A stretch of 64,000 nt of DNA from Sphingomicrobium arenosum (GTDB taxonomy: Bacteria; Pseudomonadota; Alphaproteobacteria; Sphingomonadales; Sphingomonadaceae), in assembly GCF_026157085.1 (NCBI RefSeq), contig NZ_JANPVN010000001.1:2108001-2172000 (forward strand), given 5' to 3'. The notes under the pieces were generated by a model that was not told the DNA's origin, made no database searches, and saw only the letters and a list, made by a program, of their open reading frames with translations. The translations under genes were made by a program, and so were the position numbers. This document shows positions 45,591-52,967 of this stretch, in pieces (within the stretch, counting starts at the first letter, position 1; each line of letters opens with the position of its first letter).

Positions 45591-46120
45591 CAATTGCGAT
45601 CCGGCACGGTGAAGCGGCCGGTGACGCGCCCGCCGCGCTGGTCCACGCCGCGCGGACCGCCGTCGATGACCGCGCGGCCCGAATCGAGATCGATGGTCAG
45701 GCGCGAACCACGCAATTCGTTGCGGCCCTGGCGCAGCTCGACATCGCCGACCAGCGTGATGATGCCGCCATCGAGGTCGTAGACGGCATAGTCGCCGCGC
45801 GCGGTCTCGGCACCTGAGGAGACGGTCACCCCGCCCGAGGCGTCGAGCCGCTGGATGTCGATCCCGCCCTGCGAGGCGTAGGCGATCCTGAGCCGCGCGG
45901 TGCGCAGCGTGAGGCCCGCCTGCTGGACGACGACATTGCCGACGAACAGCGCACGATCGTCGCGGTCCTGCACCTCGATGCGATCGGCCGCAACCTCGAC
46001 GGGCGCGCTGATGTCATGACCCGCGAGCGCCGAATTGGTGTCCTGCTTAAAGGCCGACGCACCGGTGGCGGCGGCGAGCAACAGGGCGGCGATGATCGAT
46101 TTGGCATGCATATTGCTCAT
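45590..46120 (-). CDS. lptA: LPS transport periplasmic protein LptA
   Basis: 176 residues. Signal peptide ending ASAF, then an OstA/LptA domain: SAPVEVAADRIEVQDRDDRALFVGNVVV, the repeated beta-strand pattern RTARLRIAYA and IITLVGDVELRQGRNELRG, ending ITGRFTVPD-like RVTGRFTVPDRN. It forms the periplasmic bridge for LPS. The start at 46120 overlaps the lptC stop (ATGA); an alternative ATG at 46111 is three codons later. Confidence 0.93.
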   Translation of the reverse strand: MSNMHAKSIIAALLLAAATGASAFKQDTNSALAGHDISAPVEVAADRIEVQDRDDRALFVGNVVVQQAGLTLRTARLRIAYASQGGIDIQRLDASGGVTVSSGAETARGDYAVYDLDGGIITLVGDVELRQGRNELRGSRLTIDLDSGRAVIDGGPRGVDQRGGRVTGRFTVPDRN

Positions 46121-46755
46121 CTGACCGCCCCTTGCGCGATTTTCAAGCGGGCACGGCCCGTCAGTGCGACCGAACGGTCGTCGAGATCGGCGGCGAGCCC
46201 GCCTGCCGTGAAGGTGCCGAGCCGGGTTGCGCCCGAGACCGCGCCGTCGGACCGCAGCATCTTGGTATCGAGGTCGAGCGTGACGTCGGCGGTGTCGAGG
46301 CGATAGCCGTCGGGGCCAGTGACGCTGAGCCGGCCGGGCACGGCGATGATCTTGCGTTCTATGTCGTAGCGCGAGCGCGGGGCGCGGACGATGACAGGGC
46401 CGTCCTCGGTATCGAGCCGCGCCGCCATGCCCGCGATGTTGACGATCGGCACGCGGCTGGTTTCCTGCACCGCCTCATTGGCGACGATGAGGAATTTGCG
46501 CCCCTCGTCATCTTCGCCGCGATAGCGGGCCTTTTCCACCCGCATCCGCTCCTCGGCCTGGTCGACCTCGGTCTTGTCGAGGATAAAATTATTTTCCTCG
46601 CGATTGGAAAAGGGCGCGATCGTGAGGACGAGGAATATCGCCACGAAGGCGGCGGGCAGGAGCCATTTGGCGAGGCGGACGAGCGAATCGTGGCGGCTGC
46701 CCGGCTCGGCCCAGCGGCGCTTTTGCGCGCGTTCCTCTCGGGCCAGCTGGCTCAT
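46117..46755 (-). CDS. lptC: LPS export protein LptC
   Basis: 212 residues. A cytoplasmic basic start, one membrane anchor (~29-48, WLLPAAFVAIFLVLTIAPF), then a periplasmic LptC fold with GRKFLIVANEAVQE, RAPRSRYDIERKIIAVPG and YRLDTADVTLDLDTKMLRSDGAVSG. Passes LPS from LptFG to LptA. First gene of the lptC-lptA-lptB-rpoN run, starting 9 bases after the RNase D gene, so these may all be one transcript. Confidence 0.92.
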   Translation of the reverse strand: MSQLAREERAQKRRWAEPGSRHDSLVRLAKWLLPAAFVAIFLVLTIAPFSNREENNFILDKTEVDQAEERMRVEKARYRGEDDEGRKFLIVANEAVQETSRVPIVNIAGMAARLDTEDGPVIVRAPRSRYDIERKIIAVPGRLSVTGPDGYRLDTADVTLDLDTKMLRSDGAVSGATRLGTFTAGGLAADLDDRSVALTGRARLKIAQGAVR

Positions 46756-46764
46756 GCCTCTCCC

Positions 46765-47385
46765 TTAGCTGTGCGCCAGCAGGTCGACCTCGTCCCAACC
46801 CTCGAGGTCGAGCAGCGCTCGCGTGGGAAGGAAATCGAAGATGCCCTGCGCCAGTTCCATCCGGCTTTCCCGCAGGAGGCGGCGGTCGAGCTCTTCCTTG
46901 AGGCGATGGAGGAAGCGCACATCGGAAGCGGCATAGTCGCGTTGGGCCTCGGACAGGTCGGGCCCGCCCCAGTCGGATGACTGCTGCTGCTTGGAAATGT
47001 CTTCGGACAAGAGCTCCTTGACCAGTTCCTTGAGGCCATGGCGGTCGGTGTAGGTGCGCACGAGGCGGCTCGCGGTACGGGTGCAATAAAGCGGCGCCGC
47101 CATGATGCCGAGATAGGCAGCCATGATGCCGATGTCGAAGCGCGCGAAATGATAAAGCTTGAGGCGGTCCTCATCGCCGAGCAGCGCCTTCAGATTGGGC
47201 GCGGCATAGTCGGAATCGGGCGAGAATCGGACGAGATGTTCATCGCCGTTTCCGTCGGACAATTGGACGAGGCAGAGGCGGTCGCGGCCGGGCATGAGAC
47301 CCATGGCTTCCGTATCGACCGCGATGGGCCCGTCGCCGAAGGTGACGTCGTCGGGGAGGTCTTCCTCGTGAAAATATACCGCCAT
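46765..47385 (-). CDS. Ribonuclease D (short form)
   Basis: 206 residues from the ATG at 47385; a longer frame upstream is not supported by family starts. DEDDy 3'-5' exonuclease motifs: Exo I IAVDTEAMGL, Exo II YHFARFDIGIM, Exo III with YAASDVRFL. HRDC domains of full-length RNase D are absent, as is normal for this alphaproteobacterial family. It trims 3' ends of structured RNAs. Divergent from the cold-shock gene; head of the lpt operon. Confidence 0.92.
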   Translation of the reverse strand: MAVYFHEEDLPDDVTFGDGPIAVDTEAMGLMPGRDRLCLVQLSDGNGDEHLVRFSPDSDYAAPNLKALLGDEDRLKLYHFARFDIGIMAAYLGIMAAPLYCTRTASRLVRTYTDRHGLKELVKELLSEDISKQQQSSDWGGPDLSEAQRDYAASDVRFLHRLKEELDRRLLRESRMELAQGIFDFLPTRALLDLEGWDEVDLLAHS

Positions 47386-47496
47386 TCCCGCAGCTTCCTC
47401 TCGTAGATACTCTGTTCTGGCGCGCTCATAGCCGGACCCCGGTGCGAGGACCAGACCCCCTGCCGCGGCGAAATGCCACGAAACGGTAGGAGTGAC

Positions 47497-47574
47497 ATGG
47501 TTTATCGTGTAAGCATGATCATGAATGCGGGCCGAATCCCGGATTCTTTCGCGGCGGGGGGATGGTCCCGGTAG
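47497..47574 (+). CDS. Candidate 25-codon small ORF upstream of the cold-shock gene
   Basis: ATG at 47497 with AGGAG five bases before it, then 25 codons (MVYRVSMIMNAG... ending GGWSR) to a TAG at 47572. It lies in the 242-base gap between the divergent RNase D and the cold-shock gene that starts 54 bases later. The strong ribosome-binding site is the only evidence; the coding sequence is too short to judge. It could be a leader peptide in a cold-shock 5' UTR. Confidence 0.3.
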   Translation: MVYRVSMIMNAGRIPDSFAAGGWSR

Positions 47575-47627
47575 GCCCCTGTCGCTCACGAGTTTTTCCG
47601 GGACGGAATGATAAAGTCTGGACGGGC

Positions 47628-48491
47628 ATGGGTTACGATAGAGGGCGTAAGGGCGACCGCGGTGGACGTGGTCGTGACAAGCGTGAAGGCGGTTTCTTCG
47701 GCGAAGACAATTACCAGGAACGCGGCGGTTTCGACGACCGTAGCGGCGGTGGTGGCGGCGGCGGCTATCGCGGCGCTGGCGGCGGCGGTGGTTACCGCGG
47801 CGGCGGCGGCGGCGGCGGCGGCTATGGCGGCGGTGACCGCGGTGGTGGCTACGGCGGCGGCGGTGGCAGCGGCTACGGCGGCGGCGATCGTGGCGGCGGT
47901 TACGGCGGCGGCGGTGGCGGTGGCTATCGCGGCGGCGGTGGCGGCGGCGGCGGCGGCTATCGTGGCGGCGGTGGTGGCGGCATGCCCCCGCAGGTCGTCG
48001 GCGAAGGCAAGGGCGTCGTCAAATTCTTCAATCCGCAGAAGGGCTTCGGCTTCATCGTTCGCGATGACGGCGGCGAAGACGTCTTCGTGCACATCAGCGC
48101 GGTCGAGCAGGCGGGTCTTTCGGACCTTGCCGACGGCCAGCCGCTCAACTTCACCCTCGTCGATCGTGGCGGCCGCATCAGCGCGACCAACCTCGAGATC
48201 GAGGGCGAGCCGATGGCGGTCGAACGTGGCGGCGGCGGCGACCGAGGCCCGGGTGGCAACACCCGCGAGCTGACCGGTGAAACCGCGACCGGCACCGTGA
48301 AGTTCTTCAATGCCATGAAGGGCTTCGGCTTCATCCAGCGTGATGACGGCCAGCCCGATGCCTTCGTGCATATTTCGGCGGTCGAACGCGCCGGCCTTCC
48401 CTCGATCAACGAGGGCGACCGGTTCGAATTCGACCTCGAGGTCGACAAGCGCGGCAAATATGCCGCCGTGAACCTGAAGCCCTCGAGCTAG
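47628..48491 (+). CDS. Glycine-rich protein with two cold-shock domains
   Basis: 287 residues from the ATG at 47628. A charged start (RGRKGDRGGRGRDKREGG) leads into a ~90-residue GGGY/RGG-type region (~42-118) of near-pure Gly with Tyr, Arg and Asp. Two cold-shock domains follow: ~124-190 (GKGVVKFFNPQKGFGFIVRDDG, DVFVHISAVEQAGL) and ~218-285 (ATGTVKFFNAMKGFGFIQRDDG, DAFVHISAVERAGL). Both RNP motifs are intact, so it should bind single-stranded RNA or DNA. RGG-like tails in other proteins promote RNA binding and condensates. An intrinsic terminator follows. Confidence 0.92.
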   Translation: MGYDRGRKGDRGGRGRDKREGGFFGEDNYQERGGFDDRSGGGGGGGYRGAGGGGGYRGGGGGGGGYGGGDRGGGYGGGGGSGYGGGDRGGGYGGGGGGGYRGGGGGGGGGYRGGGGGGMPPQVVGEGKGVVKFFNPQKGFGFIVRDDGGEDVFVHISAVEQAGLSDLADGQPLNFTLVDRGGRISATNLEIEGEPMAVERGGGGDRGPGGNTRELTGETATGTVKFFNAMKGFGFIQRDDGQPDAFVHISAVERAGLPSINEGDRFEFDLEVDKRGKYAAVNLKPSS

Positions 48492-48516
48492 GGTTCGTAC
48501 AGCGACCGAATGAATG

Positions 48517-48549
48517 ACGCCGCTCCCTGACAAAGGGGGCGGCGTTTTT
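48517..48549 (+). terminator. Intrinsic terminator of the cold-shock gene
   Basis: ACGCCGC-TCCC / GGGG-GCGGCGT: 48517-48527 pairs with 48535-48545, an 11-pair stem with one T-G and a 7-base loop, followed by TTTTT (48545-48549). Placed 26 bases after the stop. Confidence 0.9.
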
Positions 48550-48630
48550 CGTGATGGGCGTGCGGCCCGATGCGTCGTCTGTCCACCACGACTGGTCTCA
48601 CAAAAGAAAAAAGAGTGGTTGTGATGCAGC

Positions 48631-48650
48631 CGCAGGCATGAGAGCCTGCG
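48631..48650 (+). other. Hairpin in the leader of the following small gene
   Basis: CGCAGGC-ATGAGA-GCCTGCG, 7 pairs with a 6-base loop and no T-tract. It lies about 43 bases before the start at 48693, in an A-rich stretch with AAAGAAAAAAGAG just before it. It could stabilise or regulate that mRNA. Confidence 0.45.
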
Positions 48651-48692
48651 CCGCAGATCAACCCTAACTTCCTAAAAAACCGGAGACTTTTC

Positions 48693-49016
48693 ATGCTGAC
48701 CCTCATGGCCCTCGCGCTTCAGGGCGCGCCGATCAGCGACGCCACCAGTCTCGAATATGACCTGCAGTGCGTCTCGGCGCTGTCCTTCGCGGCGCAGCAG
48801 GAGGGTGCGGACCGCGCCGGCCTGGTGCCGCTGTCGACCTTCTATCTCGGGCGCATCGATGCGCGCGGGGTGAGCGACGAGGCGATCGTTGCGGCGGCAA
48901 AGGCGGCCATGCCCAAGCTACAGGGCGCCGATGTCGGCGCGGTGCTCGAATCCTGTGCGGGGCGGATGGACGCCGCCAATTCGCGCATCGACGCGATCAA
49001 TCGCGCCAACGGCTAG
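48693..49016 (+). CDS. Small secreted-type protein of unknown function
   Basis: 107 residues, ATG at 48693 with CGGAGA upstream. The first ~18 residues (MLTLMALALQGAPISDA) are hydrophobic and may be a signal peptide. The rest is helical, with two Cys (C26 and C91) that could pair. It has the S/T-L-E-Y-D-L-Q-C pattern and an Ala-rich C-terminal helix. Conserved hypothetical in appearance; no family recognised. Convergent with the DNA ligase gene. Confidence 0.75.
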   Translation: MLTLMALALQGAPISDATSLEYDLQCVSALSFAAQQEGADRAGLVPLSTFYLGRIDARGVSDEAIVAAAKAAMPKLQGADVGAVLESCAGRMDAANSRIDAINRANG

Positions 49017-49022
49017 GCCGCC

Positions 49023-50609
49023 TCAGGTCACCAGCTTCTCGAGGCCGGCGATGGTGTCGGCCTCGTGCGCGGGCTTGTCGTCGCGGATGCGGGCGATGCG
49101 GGGGAAACGCATGGCGAGCCCCGACTTGTGCCGCGCCGAGGCGTGGATCGAATCGAAAGCGACCTCGAGGACAAGACTCTTGTCCACCTCGCGCACCGGC
49201 CCGAAGCGGTTGACGGTGTTGTTGCGCACGAACTTGTCGAGCCATTTGAGCTCCTCGTCGGTGAAGCCGAAATAGGCCTTGCCGACGGGGAGCAACTGGC
49301 CGTCCTCGGTCCAGCAGCCAAAGGTATAGTCGGAAAAGAAGCTCGAGCGTTTGCCGCTGCCGCGCTGGGCATACATCATGACGCAATCGGCAGTCAGCGG
49401 GTCGCGCTTCCATTTGTACCACAGGCCGGTGCGGCGCCCCGCGACATAGGGCGAATCGCGGCGCTTGAGCATCAAGCCCTCGACGCCCGAATCGCGGGCT
49501 TCGTCGCGCAGGGCCTCGAGATGGTCGAAGGAGCGCGCCTCGACGATCTCGCTGAGGTCGAAACGGTCGGGGTCGAGCCGGGGCAGGAAGGACTCGAGTT
49601 TCTCGCGGCGGTCGCTCCAGCCCAAAGCGCGCACGTCCTCCTTGCCGTGGATGAGGATATCGTAGAGGCGAACGAAGGCGGGTGCCTCCTTGAGCATCTT
49701 CGCGCTTACCGTCTTGCGCCCCAATCGTTGCTGGAGCGCGTTGAAACTGCCCGCTTCGCCGCCCTGATAATCGCCGCGTATCAGCAATTCGCCGTCGACC
49801 ACGCCCTCTTCCTCGAAGGCGGCGCAGACGTCGGGAAAGCTGGCGCCGATATCATCGCCGGTGCGGCTATAGAGGCGGGTCTCACCGCCCGCGCGCACGA
49901 GTTGGACGCGGATCCCATCCCATTTCCATTCGGCGGCATAGTCGGCAAGGTCGATGCGCTCGTCATCCTCGAGCGGGTGGGCGAGCATGAAGGGCCGGAA
50001 GACGGGCAGGTCGGCGACGTCGGGCGGCTCGGTCCGCCCCTCGGCCCAGTCGAACAATTCGGTGAAGGGGGGCGCAAAGGCGTGCCAGACCTCTTCGACC
50101 TGGTCGACGTCGAGCTCGAAGGCTTGCGCAAAGGCAACCTTGGCGAGGCGCGCCGAGACGCCGACACGAAGCCCTCCGCTCGCCAGCTTGATCAGCGCAT
50201 AGCGGCCCGAGGGGTCGAGATGGTCGAGCATGTCGGCCAAGAGGCGCGGCGCGTCGGCTTTCTTCGCCGCCGACAGCTGCGCGACCGCGTCGGACAGGCG
50301 GATGGTGCCATCGTCGATCATCGGTCGCCCGTCGGCGGCTTGGTCCCACAGGAGCGAGATCGTCTCCGCCGAATCGCCGACATAGTCGCGGCTCATCTTA
50401 TAGAGAACGGGGTCGATCCGCTCCTCGGCCAGCGCGCGGATGGCGGCGGGTTTGACATGCGGGATATCCAGCGTATTGGTCAGCGCGGCAAGCGCCAGCC
50501 CGCGATCGGGATCGGGCTGGCTCTTGAGATAGTCACCGATCCGGCGCAGCTTGGCATTGCGGCTGCGCGTGTAGGTGAGGTCGTCGAGGAGCTGGCTGAA
50601 CGGACGCAT
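49023..50609 (-). CDS. ATP-dependent DNA ligase (LigB / cisplatin-damage type)
   Basis: 528 residues. An N-terminal DNA-binding domain (~1-200) is followed by the nucleotidyltransferase with adenylation Lys K229 in EWKWDGIRVQ, EGVVDGELLIR, LYDILIHG, GVEGLMLKRRDSPY and WYKWKRDP, then an OB domain. In most alphaproteobacteria this ligase sits beside an Lhr-type helicase and a metallo-beta-lactamase-fold exonuclease; neither is next to it here. It seals nicks with ATP, unlike the essential NAD-dependent LigA. Divergent neighbours are a small secreted protein and dps. Confidence 0.94.
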   Translation of the reverse strand: MRPFSQLLDDLTYTRSRNAKLRRIGDYLKSQPDPDRGLALAALTNTLDIPHVKPAAIRALAEERIDPVLYKMSRDYVGDSAETISLLWDQAADGRPMIDDGTIRLSDAVAQLSAAKKADAPRLLADMLDHLDPSGRYALIKLASGGLRVGVSARLAKVAFAQAFELDVDQVEEVWHAFAPPFTELFDWAEGRTEPPDVADLPVFRPFMLAHPLEDDERIDLADYAAEWKWDGIRVQLVRAGGETRLYSRTGDDIGASFPDVCAAFEEEGVVDGELLIRGDYQGGEAGSFNALQQRLGRKTVSAKMLKEAPAFVRLYDILIHGKEDVRALGWSDRREKLESFLPRLDPDRFDLSEIVEARSFDHLEALRDEARDSGVEGLMLKRRDSPYVAGRRTGLWYKWKRDPLTADCVMMYAQRGSGKRSSFFSDYTFGCWTEDGQLLPVGKAYFGFTDEELKWLDKFVRNNTVNRFGPVREVDKSLVLEVAFDSIHASARHKSGLAMRFPRIARIRDDKPAHEADTIAGLEKLVT

Positions 50610-50642
50610 GGAGGCTCAACCCCTCGCCGCCGCGATTCGCTC

Positions 50643-51134
50643 CTACCCCTTTTGGGCGGCCTCGAAGAGGAACCAGGCGCGTTCTTCGGCGGCGTCGGTC
50701 CATTCATCGACGATGGCGCTGGTCGCATTGTCCTTGGCCGCGTCGGCGACATCTTTCAATTCGCGCAGGGACTCGACCAGCGCGAGATTGTCGTCGCGCA
50801 GTTCCTTGAGCATGGTGGCCGGAGCCACAAACTCCTCGTCATTGTCGGACAAGGTTTGGTGGCGGGCGATGTCGCCGATCGAGCGCAAGCTGGTGTTGCC
50901 CGTCTTGCGCACGCGTTCGGCAATGGCGTCGGTGGTGCCGAGAATGGCGGCCGCCTGCTCATCGAACATCAGGTGATAGTCGCGAAAATGCGGGCCCGAG
51001 ACGTGCCAGTGAAAATTTTTGGTCTTGAGGTAGAGCGCATAGCTGTCGGCAAGCACGCGGTTGAGGCCCGAGGCGACATCCTCGATCTTGTTGGACTTGA
51101 GGTCGGTCGGGGTGGCCAGCTTGGCGGTCGTCAT
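50643..51134 (-). CDS. dps: DNA-protecting ferritin-like protein Dps
   Basis: 163 residues. The ferroxidase pattern is present: KTKNFHWHVSGPHFRDYHLMFDEQ (His, His, Asp, Glu of the intersubunit site) and later DEEFVAP and DEWTDAAEERAWFL. The short Lys-containing N-terminus (TTAKLATPTDLKSNK) may contact DNA. Twelve-subunit shells oxidise and store iron and protect DNA. An EcfG-like promoter lies upstream, and the DNA ligase gene follows 33 bases downstream. Confidence 0.95.
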   Translation of the reverse strand: MTTAKLATPTDLKSNKIEDVASGLNRVLADSYALYLKTKNFHWHVSGPHFRDYHLMFDEQAAAILGTTDAIAERVRKTGNTSLRSIGDIARHQTLSDNDEEFVAPATMLKELRDDNLALVESLRELKDVADAAKDNATSAIVDEWTDAAEERAWFLFEAAQKG

Positions 51135-51169
51135 TGTCTTTCTCCGTTCAAATCGTCTCTTGGGCAGTC

Positions 51170-51195
51170 AACGAATGGCCGGGGCGCCGGGTTCT
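51170..51195 (-). promoter_or_regulatory. EcfG-like promoter of dps
   Basis: On the minus strand: AGAAC (51195-51191), a 17-base spacer, then CGTT (51173-51170). It differs from the EcfG consensus GGAAC-N17-CGTT at one base. The ATG is 35 bases downstream at 51134. dps is a classical EcfG target in alphaproteobacteria. Confidence 0.65.
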
Positions 51196-51327
51196 AGGGA
51201 GTTTGTCGCTCACAGGGATCGACCCGCTCACTTGACAGAATCGCGTCAATGCGACAAAGACGCGCTCGATCCGGGGCGGCCTGTTGCGCCGCCTTTCTTT
51301 TTTCACTGTTTTCTAGCGGGATAGACC

Positions 51328-51495
51328 ATGGCCAAGCCGGCAACCGTCAAGATCAAGCTCGTCAGCACTGCCGACACGGGCTTCTTCTATGTCACCAAGA
51401 AGAATCCGCGGAACATCACCGAAAAGATGAGCTTCCGTAAATATGATCCCGTCGTGCGCAAGCATGTCGAGTTCAAGGAAGCCAAGATCAAGTAG
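51328..51495 (+). CDS. rpmG: 50S ribosomal protein L33
   Basis: 55 residues, ATG at 51328 to the TAG at 51493. The sequence [20 protein letters not shown], then [20 protein letters not shown] and [13 protein letters not shown], is that of alphaproteobacterial L33. It lacks the two Cys pairs of zinc-binding L33, so it is the Cys-minus form. Single-gene transcript between the dps promoter and divK. Confidence 0.96.
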   Translation: MAKPATVKIKLVSTADTGFFYVTKKNPRNITEKMSFRKYDPVVRKHVEFKEAKIK

Positions 51496-51501
51496 TCCGG
51501 C

Positions 51502-51592
51502 TCGCTCGTCCTTCGGGAGGAGCGAATCGCCTTGATCGACGCACCGGTTCAGCCGGCAGCGGGAGGAACGGGGTCGCTTGCGGCCCCGTTTT
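51502..51592 (+). terminator. Two hairpins after rpmG, the second inside the divK 3' end
   Basis: First: TCGCTC-G-TCC / GGA-G-GAGCGA around a TTCG tetraloop (51502-51525), with one G-G mismatch and no T-tract. Second: AACGGGG-N10-CCCCGTT (51567-51590), continuing into TTTT. The second looks like the intrinsic terminator of rpmG and overlaps the last codons of the convergent divK-type gene. Confidence 0.55.
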
Positions 51593-52013
51593 CCTGCGTC
51601 TGCGAAACGGGCGCGGTGGCTTCCTCGGGACAATCCTCGGGAAGCGGGCCCTCGGCGAGCAGCGCATCGACGGTTTCGGCGAAACGCGCCACCGAGATGG
51701 GCTTGGAGACATAGGCCTGCGCACCCGCCTCGCGGATACGCTCGTCGTCGCCCTCTCCGGCATAGGCCGTCACCGCCATGATCGGCACGCGGCACAACTC
51801 CGCATCGGCGCGCAGGAGACGCATCAGCTCCATGCCGTCGACATGGGGCAGCTGGATGTCGGTGATGACGAGGTCGGGTTTCAGCTCGCGCGCGACGTCC
51901 ATCGCCTCGCGGCTGTCGGTCACGCCGCGCGTGTCATGGCCATGCGCATTCAAAAGATCGCAGAACAGCTTGATGTTGAGGGCATTGTCCTCGACAATCA
52001 TGATCCGAGCCAT
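51549..52013 (-). CDS. DivK-like single-domain response regulator with C-terminal extension
   Basis: 154 residues from the ATG at 52013; a GTG six codons earlier is in frame. Receiver domain: MIVEDNALNIKLFCDLLNAHGHD, phospho-acceptor D in VITDIQLPHVDGMELM (about D53), T/K switch residues in MAVTAYAG and YVSKPI. Caulobacter DivK is ~125 residues; the extra ~30 here (PLPEDCPEEATAPV..PPAAG) are disordered and carry the rpmG terminator on the other strand. DivK controls asymmetric division in relatives. Divergent from DUF3572, its usual partner. Confidence 0.87.
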   Translation of the reverse strand: MARIMIVEDNALNIKLFCDLLNAHGHDTRGVTDSREAMDVARELKPDLVITDIQLPHVDGMELMRLLRADAELCRVPIMAVTAYAGEGDDERIREAGAQAYVSKPISVARFAETVDALLAEGPLPEDCPEEATAPVSQTQENGAASDPVPPAAG

Positions 52014-52065
52014 GTGGCGCACCCCGTTCACGCGAAAACCAACCGTTCCTCAGGCGCAATAGGCG

Positions 52066-52332
52066 ATGATGCCCGAAAATCCAAACGATCCCCACATCTT
52101 GGGCCTTCGGGCGCTCGCCGCGACTCTGGGCGAACAGCGCAGGGCCGAGCGCTTGCTCAGCACCACCGGCCTCAGCGTCGAAGCGCTGCGCGCGGGAGCG
52201 AGCGATCCGACGATGCTGGCCGCCACCCTCGCTTTTCTCGAGGCGCACGAGCCTGACCTTCTCGACGTTGCCGCCGAAATCGGGGTGAGACCCGAGGAAC
52301 TCGTGCGCGCCCATGCGTTGCTCGACCGATGA
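52066..52332 (+). CDS. DUF3572 family protein
   Basis: 88 residues; ATG at 52066, with a second ATG at 52069. All-helical, with ILGLRALAATLGEQRRAERLLSTTG and LDVAAEIGVRPEELVRAHALL, as in the DUF3572 proteins found next to divK in alphaproteobacteria. Function unknown; the conserved linkage to divK suggests a cell-cycle role. The last base overlaps the HAD gene start (GATGA). Confidence 0.85.
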   Translation: MMPENPNDPHILGLRALAATLGEQRRAERLLSTTGLSVEALRAGASDPTMLAATLAFLEAHEPDLLDVAAEIGVRPEELVRAHALLDR

Positions 52333-52967
52333 ATAGGACGACGTCACGCGGCCAATCGCGGCCATTACTCATTTGCGACTGCGACGAGGTGCTACTGCAC
52401 ATGGTCGCACATTTCGAGGACTGGCTCGCCGAGAGCGAGGGAATCCGTTTCAACCTCGAGAGCGGCAAGTTCGCCGATGGGCTGACCTATCATGAGGGCG
52501 GTCATCTCGTGCCCGAGGAAGAGGTCTGGCCGCTGCTCGAGAAATTCTTCCGCGGCGAGATGCATCGCCAGACGCTGGTGCCGGGTGCCGCCGAGGCGCT
52601 GGGGGCGCTGGGCGAGCAGGGCGATATCGTCATCCTCACCAACATCGGCCATGAAGCGCATGGCTTCCGCGTCGAGCAGTTGAAGGGCTTCGGTCTCGAT
52701 CACGAGGTGGTGACCAATCGCGGCGGCAAGGGACGCCCGGTGATGGAGCTGCTGCGAAAGCATCACCCGAGCCGGGCGGTGTTCGTCGACGACCTGTCGG
52801 TCCAGCACCGTTCGGTCGCCAAGCATGCGCCGGGCGTGAAGCGGCTGCACATGGTCGCCGAACCGCGCCTTGCCCCTGCCGTGCCGCCATCGCGCCATGC
52901 GCATGCGCGAATCGACGACTGGGGCCTGGCGACACAGTGGATTCTCGACCAATGGGGGAAAGCATGA
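52329..52967 (+). CDS. HAD superfamily hydrolase
   Basis: 212 residues. HAD motif I LLICDCDEVLLHM (nucleophile Asp), motif II VILTNIGHEA (Thr), Lys in NRGGKGRPV and motif III AVFVDDLSVQH (Asp-Asp). A helical cap sits between I and II. The substrate cannot be told. Operon with DUF3572 upstream and an SDR downstream; both junctions are overlaps. Confidence 0.87.
   Translation: MNRTTSRGQSRPLLICDCDEVLLHMVAHFEDWLAESEGIRFNLESGKFADGLTYHEGGHLVPEEEVWPLLEKFFRGEMHRQTLVPGAAEALGALGEQGDIVILTNIGHEAHGFRVEQLKGFGLDHEVVTNRGGKGRPVMELLRKHHPSRAVFVDDLSVQHRSVAKHAPGVKRLHMVAEPRLAPAVPPSRHAHARIDDWGLATQWILDQWGKA

Noticed and set aside
49065..51197. 710-residue open frame on the plus strand over the ligase and dps
   Set aside because: Spans two well-recognised minus-strand genes and shows no domain of its own.
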